Below, one piece after another: positions 59,933 to 64,000 of a DNA stretch of 64,000 bases. This DNA comes from Salinilacustrithrix sp034522155 (GTDB taxonomy: Bacteria; Actinomycetota; Acidimicrobiia; Acidimicrobiales; Salinilacustritrichaceae). The notes below the pieces were generated by a model. It ran no database searches. It was not told the DNA's origin and saw only the letters and a program-made list of their open reading frames with translations. How positions within the stretch are numbered: position 1 is the stretch's first letter; every line of letters begins with the position of its first letter. The translations under genes were made by a program, and so were the position numbers. The stretch lies in the NCBI GenBank assembly GCA_034522155.1, contig JAXHLP010000006.1:434001-498000 (forward strand). Direction: 5' to 3'.

Positions 59933-60595
59933 CTACCCGGCGGCGAGGAAGCCGCTGGAGCCGACGGAACCGAGGGAGTCGACCCGCCGTGCCGCCGTGC
60001 TCCACCGTCGCTCGGCGAGCACCCGGGCGAGGCGGGCGTCGGACGACGCGTAGGCGTGGAGCGCCTCGTGGGACAGGTCGTGGATCCGTGTCCGGTCGAC
60101 CTCGACCGGCGCGAGGCCCACGAGCCGGGCGATCGACTTGAGCGAGCACGAGATGCGCAGCGCGGGGCCCACGTCGTCGCGGTAGAGGCGGTAGGCGTCG
60201 AGGTGGGCGTGGTCGTACCACGCCGCCCGGTAGCAGTGGTCGTGGCCGGGGAGAGGTTCGTGGCGATGCCGGATGCGGGGGTCGGCCTCGATGTGGAGGC
60301 CGAGCGGCAGGCCCCACAGCCGAGACCGGTCGGCGATGAACGGGAGATCGAACGCACCGCCGTTCCAGGTGGTGATGACGCCGGGAGGGAGCTCGGCCAG
60401 CCGCTGGTCGAGCTCCCAGAGGATCTCGTCCTCGGGGCCCTGGAACAGCTCGTCGGCGCCCGTGGAGAGCGCGATGGCCATGATTCGCGCCACCGAGGGG
60501 TCGAGACCGTCGACGGAGGTGTCCGTCTCGATGTCGAGTCCGTAGATCGGCGGTTGGCGCACCGTCCTGGCCCCCTCGTCTCGTGCGTGCAGCAC
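59933..60595 (-). CDS. Ribonuclease H-like 3'-5' exonuclease (PolB-type/YprB-like)
   Basis: A 220-residue DEDD-type exonuclease. ExoI is IYGLDIETDTSVDGLDP (Asp and Glu), ExoII is VITTWNGGAFDLPFIADR (Asp), and ExoIII is AYASSDARLARVLAE (Tyr/Asp). DHCYRAAWYDHAHLDAYRLY lies between. Such proteins trim DNA or RNA ends; related domains occur in transposon- and CRISPR-linked proteins, but nothing here points to either. The ATG at 60595 gives the standard N-terminus. It is separated from the DUF2993-like gene by ~80 bp. Confidence 0.82.
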   Translation of the reverse strand: MLHARDEGARTVRQPPIYGLDIETDTSVDGLDPSVARIMAIALSTGADELFQGPEDEILWELDQRLAELPPGVITTWNGGAFDLPFIADRSRLWGLPLGLHIEADPRIRHRHEPLPGHDHCYRAAWYDHAHLDAYRLYRDDVGPALRISCSLKSIARLVGLAPVEVDRTRIHDLSHEALHAYASSDARLARVLAERRWSTAARRVDSLGSVGSSGFLAAG

Positions 60596-60676
60596 GTCTC
60601 GCTTGGTAGCACGATCGTAGGGACGGCGATCCCGCCAACGGTGGACCCCGCACCCCTACGGCCACCCCACGCGACG

Positions 60677-61456
60677 TCAGTCGTTCGACCGGAGGCCCGG
60701 CAGCGGGAGATCGAGGAGCTGGCCGAGGCGCCGGCGGACGTCGGGGGTCAGCGGCTGGCGGAACTCGTCGATGCGCAGCGTCAGGGTGAGCTCGCCGTCG
60801 GCGGGGTCGACGCTCTCGAGGACGGCGTGGCGTGGCAGCGGCGGCAGCGGCAGGTAGCCCCGGAGGAAGCGGACGAGGGGCGCGGGCACGCCCAGCAGCG
60901 AGACTCGTTCCGGGCGGAGGCGGAGGAACCCGCCACTGATGTCGGGCACGGTGAGCACCTCGCTCACCCGGAACCCGCGGATTCCGGTGGTGGTGACCAC
61001 ACCTTCCTCGGTGAGACGCAGCCGCAGCGGCAGGCCCCGGTCCTTGGTCCAGCGGTCGACGTTGGCCTGGGAGACCACGGCCCGCAACCCGACCGGCCCG
61101 GCCACGAGGGTGGGAGGTACGCCGGGCACGACCCGGACGTGTTGCGCGCGGATGATGAACCGGTCGATGACCAGCCCGGCGACCGCATAGGCAGGGAGCT
61201 CCACCTTGACCAGGTCGATCTCTCCGCGGAGCAGGCCGCCGGGTGTGAGCTTGAGCCGGGGGCGCAGGGGCCGGCCCAGCGTGGCCTCCGAGACGGTGTC
61301 GAGGAACGCGACGAACAGGTCCTGAGCCGGGTGGTAGGCCGCGAGCTCCTCCGGCGCCGGTAGACGTGCCGGCTCGTCGTCGTCCGGCGGCTCGTCGTCG
61401 TCCGATGGCTCGGCGTCCGGCGGCTCGTCGTCGGGGTTCAGCTCGGGTTCATGCAA
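60677..61456 (-). CDS. DUF2993 (LmeA-like) protein
   Basis: A ~259-residue protein with a Tubular lipid-binding-like fold: LKLTPGGLLRGEIDLVKVEL, AQHVRVVPGVPPTLVAGPVG, LPLRLRLTEEGVVTTTGIRG and EVLTVPDISGGFLRLRPERV are typical DUF2993 strands; LmeA of mycobacteria is a related periplasmic factor. The N-terminal ~35 residues are a Pro/Asp/Glu-rich linker with no clear signal peptide, so location is uncertain. The TTG at 61456 follows TAGCAT by 8 nt; a GTG at 61558 would add a low-complexity tail beginning inside the phoH terminator region. Start is therefore uncertain. Confidence 0.7.
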   Translation of the reverse strand: MHEPELNPDDEPPDAEPSDDDEPPDDDEPARLPAPEELAAYHPAQDLFVAFLDTVSEATLGRPLRPRLKLTPGGLLRGEIDLVKVELPAYAVAGLVIDRFIIRAQHVRVVPGVPPTLVAGPVGLRAVVSQANVDRWTKDRGLPLRLRLTEEGVVTTTGIRGFRVSEVLTVPDISGGFLRLRPERVSLLGVPAPLVRFLRGYLPLPPLPRHAVLESVDPADGELTLTLRIDEFRQPLTPDVRRRLGQLLDLPLPGLRSND

Positions 61457-61567
61457 CGTTGCTGATGCTAGGAGGCCGTGGTTGCCGGCGTCGGAGGGGG
61501 TGGCCGAGGGCTCGGGGCTCGTGCCCGGAAGTTGTGAGGCACAGCCGGACGACTTCACAAGCGAGGA

Positions 61568-61581
61568 GGCCCGTCAGGGCC
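61568..61581 (-). terminator. Hairpin after phoH
   Basis: GGCCC-TGAC-GGGCC just past the phoH stop (61592), followed by a TCCTCGCTT stretch on the minus strand. It is a short, plausible intrinsic terminator. Confidence 0.4.
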
Positions 61582-61591
61582 GAGGAACGGC

Positions 61592-63001
61592 TCAGAGGAG
61601 TCGGGCGGCGAGCTCCGACAGCGGTGATCGTTCGCCGCGCAGGAGGCGTACGTGCCCGAAGCAGTCCTGGTCGGTGAACGCGGTGACGAGCGCCGTGAGC
61701 GCGTTGGTCTGCTCGGACAGGAAGGCCGCGTCGATCTGGCTGGTATCGCCGGTGAACACGACCTTGGAGTCCGCCGCGATGCGGGTGAGGATGGTCTTGC
61801 CGACCTGGGGTGACAGGTTCATCGATTCGTCGATGATCACGTAGCTCGAGTGCAGGGTCCGGCCGCGGAGGTGGGTGACCGACTCCATGGTGAGCTGGCC
61901 ACGCGCCCGGATCTCGTCGAGGACCTCCGAGGCGCTCTCGCGACTGCGGTCGGTGCCGGGATCGGAGCCCGTCAGCGCGTAGACGGCATCGGTGATGGCG
62001 GCCATCCACGGATCGAGCTTCTCGTCGAGGGTGCCCGGGAGATATCCCACCTCGGCCTTGCCGACGGGGATGACCGGGCGGTACACGCAGATCCGTGAGT
62101 AGCGGCGGTCCTCCACCACCTGCTGGAGCGCGGCGGCCACGGCGGTGAGGGTCTTGCCCGTGCCCGCAGGCCCGTCGAGGGCGACGACCTTGACGTCGTC
62201 GTCGAGCAGCAGGTCGAGGGCGAAGCGCTGCTCCTTGTTGCGGGGGCGCAGGTCCCAGGCATGGTGCTCGGCGGGGAGCATCTCGAGCCGGTTCCGACGA
62301 CGTCGCACGAGCGCGGACTGGCTGCCGGCGTGGAGGACGCCGAACTCGTTGACGTGGAGCTGGGCCACCACGTCGTCGGCGCCGGGCGGGTCGGGCTCGC
62401 CGCCGTAGAGCGCGTCGACGAGCAGGGCGTCGACGTCGAACTCGCGCCAGCCCAGGTCGTCGCCACCGACTCGCGCCGAGTCGAGCGGATCGTGCTCGTG
62501 GGCGTCGAGTCCGAAGGTTGCCGCCTTCACCCGCATGCTGGTGTCGTTGGAGACGAGCCGGACGTCGGGGCCGCCGTCGTACCGTTGTCCGAGCGCGGTC
62601 CCGATGATCCGGTTGTCGGGCTTGTCGGCGTCGAGGCCGTGCTCTCGCAGCAGCGACGTCTGTACGCCGTTGAGCGCCACTCGCAGCGTGGAGCCGCTCG
62701 GGAGCTGCTGGCGCGTCTCGAGGTCGCCGCCGGCCTCGACCCGGACGTTCTCGATCCGGCGGAGGACGTCGCGTGCCGCACCACCGACGGCGTCGAGGCG
62801 CTTCTTGAGCCCGTCGAGCTCCTCGATGACGGTGAGCGGGACGATCAGGTCGGCGTCGGGATACGCGCCGAACACCCCCTCGGAGTCGGCGACCAGCGCC
62901 GAGGTGTCGAGCACGACCTGCGTGCGCGTCGGCGTGGCGTCGCTCGTGCGCGTCGGCGTCGGTGCAGGCGCGTCGGAGACGAGCGCGGGATCGGGGGTCA
63001 T
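61592..63001 (-). CDS. phoH2: PIN-PhoH fusion protein (PhoH2)
   Basis: A 469-residue protein with an N-terminal PIN RNase domain (residues ~27-170; VVLDTSALVADSE with Asp32, and later acidic residues) and a C-terminal PhoH ATPase/helicase domain. Walker A is GPAGTGKT (277-284), Walker B is YVIIDESMNLSP (Asp391, Glu392), and GDTSQIDAAFLSEQTNAL is the sensor region. PhoH2 of mycobacteria is an RNA helicase/RNase acting as a toxin-like pair with a small upstream partner. Here a tiny ORF overlaps the ATG by 4 bp on the upstream side. PIN fused to PhoH is typical of actinobacteria. Confidence 0.92.
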   Translation of the reverse strand: MTPDPALVSDAPAPTPTRTSDATPTRTQVVLDTSALVADSEGVFGAYPDADLIVPLTVIEELDGLKKRLDAVGGAARDVLRRIENVRVEAGGDLETRQQLPSGSTLRVALNGVQTSLLREHGLDADKPDNRIIGTALGQRYDGGPDVRLVSNDTSMRVKAATFGLDAHEHDPLDSARVGGDDLGWREFDVDALLVDALYGGEPDPPGADDVVAQLHVNEFGVLHAGSQSALVRRRRNRLEMLPAEHHAWDLRPRNKEQRFALDLLLDDDVKVVALDGPAGTGKTLTAVAAALQQVVEDRRYSRICVYRPVIPVGKAEVGYLPGTLDEKLDPWMAAITDAVYALTGSDPGTDRSRESASEVLDEIRARGQLTMESVTHLRGRTLHSSYVIIDESMNLSPQVGKTILTRIAADSKVVFTGDTSQIDAAFLSEQTNALTALVTAFTDQDCFGHVRLLRGERSPLSELAARLL

Positions 63002-63084
63002 ACGGCCTCCAGGACAAGCTTGGTCCGAGCATCCGTGACCGGCGGCGAGCCGTCGAACGGTCGGACCTGGCTACGGTCGAGCAC
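62998..63084 (-). CDS. Tiny ORF overlapping phoH2 start (28 aa)
   Basis: VLDRSQVRPFDGSPPVTDAR then TKLVLEAV ends with a TGA that overlaps the phoH2 ATG by 4 bp. A TATCAA box lies 5 nt before the GTG at 63084. Mycobacterial phoH2 has a small antitoxin gene (phoAT) overlapping its start, which makes this worth noting, but the ORF is very short and no homology can be shown. Confidence 0.3.
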   Translation of the reverse strand: MLDRSQVRPFDGSPPVTDARTKLVLEAV

Positions 63085-63174
63085 TGCTCTTGATAGTGCA
63101 CGCCCGGGCCGACGCGCACGCGGATACCCGCCGGACACCTGCTGGCACCGGCTGCCATGGGCCACCATGCCGGG

Positions 63175-63597
63175 ATGCCGAGTTGTGTGTTCTGCCGGAT
63201 CGTCGCTGGCGAGTCCGACGCGCACGTCGTCCTCGACGACGACGTCGCCGTGGGGTTCCTCGACGTCCGGCCGCTGTTCCCCGGTCATGTCCTGCTGGTG
63301 CCCCGGGACCACGTCGTGACCCTGGCCGACCTCCCGGTCGACGCGGTGGCTCCGCTGTTCGAGCGGACTCAGCGTCTGTCGGCGGCGATGCCCGAGGCCA
63401 TGGGCGCGCAGGGGAGCTTCGTGGCGATGAACAACACCGTCAGCCAGAGCGTCCCCCACCTGCACGTGCACGTCGTGCCCCGGACCAAGGGCGACGGCCT
63501 GCGGGGGTTCTTCTGGCCACGCTCCGAGTACGACGACGACGAACACGCCGCCGACGTCGCCGCCCGCATCCGCGCCGTCGTCCAGCCCGGGAGCTGA
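63175..63597 (+). CDS. HIT-family nucleotide hydrolase/transferase
   Basis: A 140-residue histidine-triad protein: the opening CVFCRIVAGESDAHVVLDDD, the FPGHVLLVPRDHVV strand, AMNNTVSQSVPHLHVHVVPR with the catalytic His97 in HLHVH (His95, 97, 99), and a zinc-binding-type Cys4/Cys7 pair. Members hydrolyse adenylated or dinucleoside-polyphosphate compounds. The ATG at 63175 gives the standard N-terminus; an ATG at 63157 would add six residues. It lies divergent from phoH2 and alone. Confidence 0.9.
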   Translation: MPSCVFCRIVAGESDAHVVLDDDVAVGFLDVRPLFPGHVLLVPRDHVVTLADLPVDAVAPLFERTQRLSAAMPEAMGAQGSFVAMNNTVSQSVPHLHVHVVPRTKGDGLRGFFWPRSEYDDDEHAADVAARIRAVVQPGS

Positions 63598-63628
63598 CCG
63601 GGCGGTCCGGCGATCGGGACCCGGCCCG

Positions 63629-63856
63629 TCAGGGTTCGAAGCGCACCGACGGCTCGCCCTCGGTCACCGTGATGGTCGCAGGGACGCCGAGCAGGCTCAT
63701 CGGGTCACCGGACCAGTCCGCGGTGTGCAGGGACACGACGTCGCCCTTGTACTCGCCGGCCAGGATCGTCAGATCGACGCTCACGCCCCCGGCGCCGCCG
63801 TGGTCAGACGCTTCGGCGTCGAAGACCAGCGCGTCGTAGGTCCCGTCGTCCAGCAC
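63629..63856 (-). CDS. Small beta-rich hypothetical protein (75 aa)
   Basis: An acidic, beta-rich protein: VLDDGTYDALVFDAEASDHG, VSVDLTILAGEYKGDVVSL and ATITVTEGEPSVRFEP. No family recognised; similar small OB-like proteins occur widely in actinobacteria. GTG at 63856 lies 7 nt after -10 TAGGCT, so this shorter start is preferred over an in-frame ATG at 63889. It converges with the HIT gene. Confidence 0.55.
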   Translation of the reverse strand: MLDDGTYDALVFDAEASDHGGAGGVSVDLTILAGEYKGDVVSLHTADWSGDPMSLLGVPATITVTEGEPSVRFEP

Positions 63857-63953
63857 GATGCCGAGCCTAGGAGCCGAGGCGTGGATCATCGGACGTTCAC
63901 CGGTCGTCCATGTACCGGATGGCGCCGACTCGATGCCTGGTCACGTCGGCTCG

Positions 63954-64000
63954 CTAGAACTCCCAATCCTCACAGGGGTACTCGGGACCGGCACCAGCCG
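63954..64000 (-). CDS. Possible C-terminus of a gene entering from the right edge
   Basis: Read on the minus strand the edge ends AGPEYPCEDWEF then TAG. An aromatic/acidic C-terminus such as this is common in real proteins, but only ~15 codons are visible, so this is a weak call. Confidence 0.3.
   Translation of the reverse strand, partial: AGAGPEYPCEDWEF

Overview
The window is GC-rich (roughly two thirds G+C by eye) DNA from an actinobacterium. Pointers are the IclR-type gene divergent from leuC, a PIN-PhoH fusion (PhoH2), a DUF222/HNH relic, gltX beside tRNA-Gln and tRNA-Glu, many GTG starts, and many genes whose start lies 6-8 nt after a TANNNT -10 box (leaderless transcripts). The mix of housekeeping genes with many acyl-CoA and amidohydrolase genes suggests a high-GC lineage such as Acidimicrobiia, but that placement is an inference.

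Layout, 1-12.9 kb: branched-chain amino acid and housekeeping genes. leuC (cut at the left edge) is divergent from an IclR regulator. A greA-hydrolase-acyltransferase operon follows. Then leuB-ilvE-cimA sit behind a short leader peptide ending Val-His-Ile-Ile-Leu-stop and a terminator hairpin, a likely attenuator. CimA points to isoleucine made through citramalate, sharing LeuB and LeuCD. Next are a frameshifted phosphodiesterase-like gene, gltX and a YdcF-type gene. 12.9-14.3 kb: tRNA-Gln and tRNA-Glu bracket a decayed sugar dehydrogenase and a degenerate copy of the tRNA-Gln 3' end, possibly an old integration scar. 14.4-31.7 kb: assorted metabolism and membrane genes, including typA, an acyl-CoA dehydrogenase, enoyl-CoA hydratases, an amidase, ino1, a kinase-like APH protein and an acyl-CoA synthetase.

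31.7-58.8 kb: a catabolic region and the most interesting part. Seven copies of a palindrome with core CTGAC-N5-GTCAG (best form ATCTGAC-N5-GTCAGAT) lie at promoters of two paralogous amidohydrolases, a TetR gene, SDRs, an EthD-like protein, an aldehyde dehydrogenase, a D-aminoacylase-like hydrolase and two acyl-CoA synthetases. The TetR gene at 33057 is the best candidate regulator. A separate site matching the KstR consensus TnnAACnnGTTnnA covers the promoter of an alcohol dehydrogenase - luciferase-like oxidoreductase - cyclase operon. A further operon encodes MaoC, DUF35, MaoC and Cys-less thiolase proteins, resembling the ChsH1/ChsH2/Ltp2 steroid side-chain retro-aldolase with ChsH2 split in two. 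Together these suggest CoA-dependent breakdown of a cyclic, steroid- or terpenoid-like acid; the substrate cannot be read from sequence. Decay is visible inside the region: a tag (3-methyladenine glycosylase) gene lacking its middle, and a 1.2-kb scar at 48.5-49.7 kb with a truncated methyltransferase, an HNH relic, an IS3-type end and a clipped gene.

58.9-64 kb: a secreted glycosidase-like protein, an exonuclease-like protein, a DUF2993-like protein, phoH2 with a possible tiny overlapping upstream ORF, a HIT hydrolase and small genes. No CRISPR array, rRNA or intact mobile element was seen.
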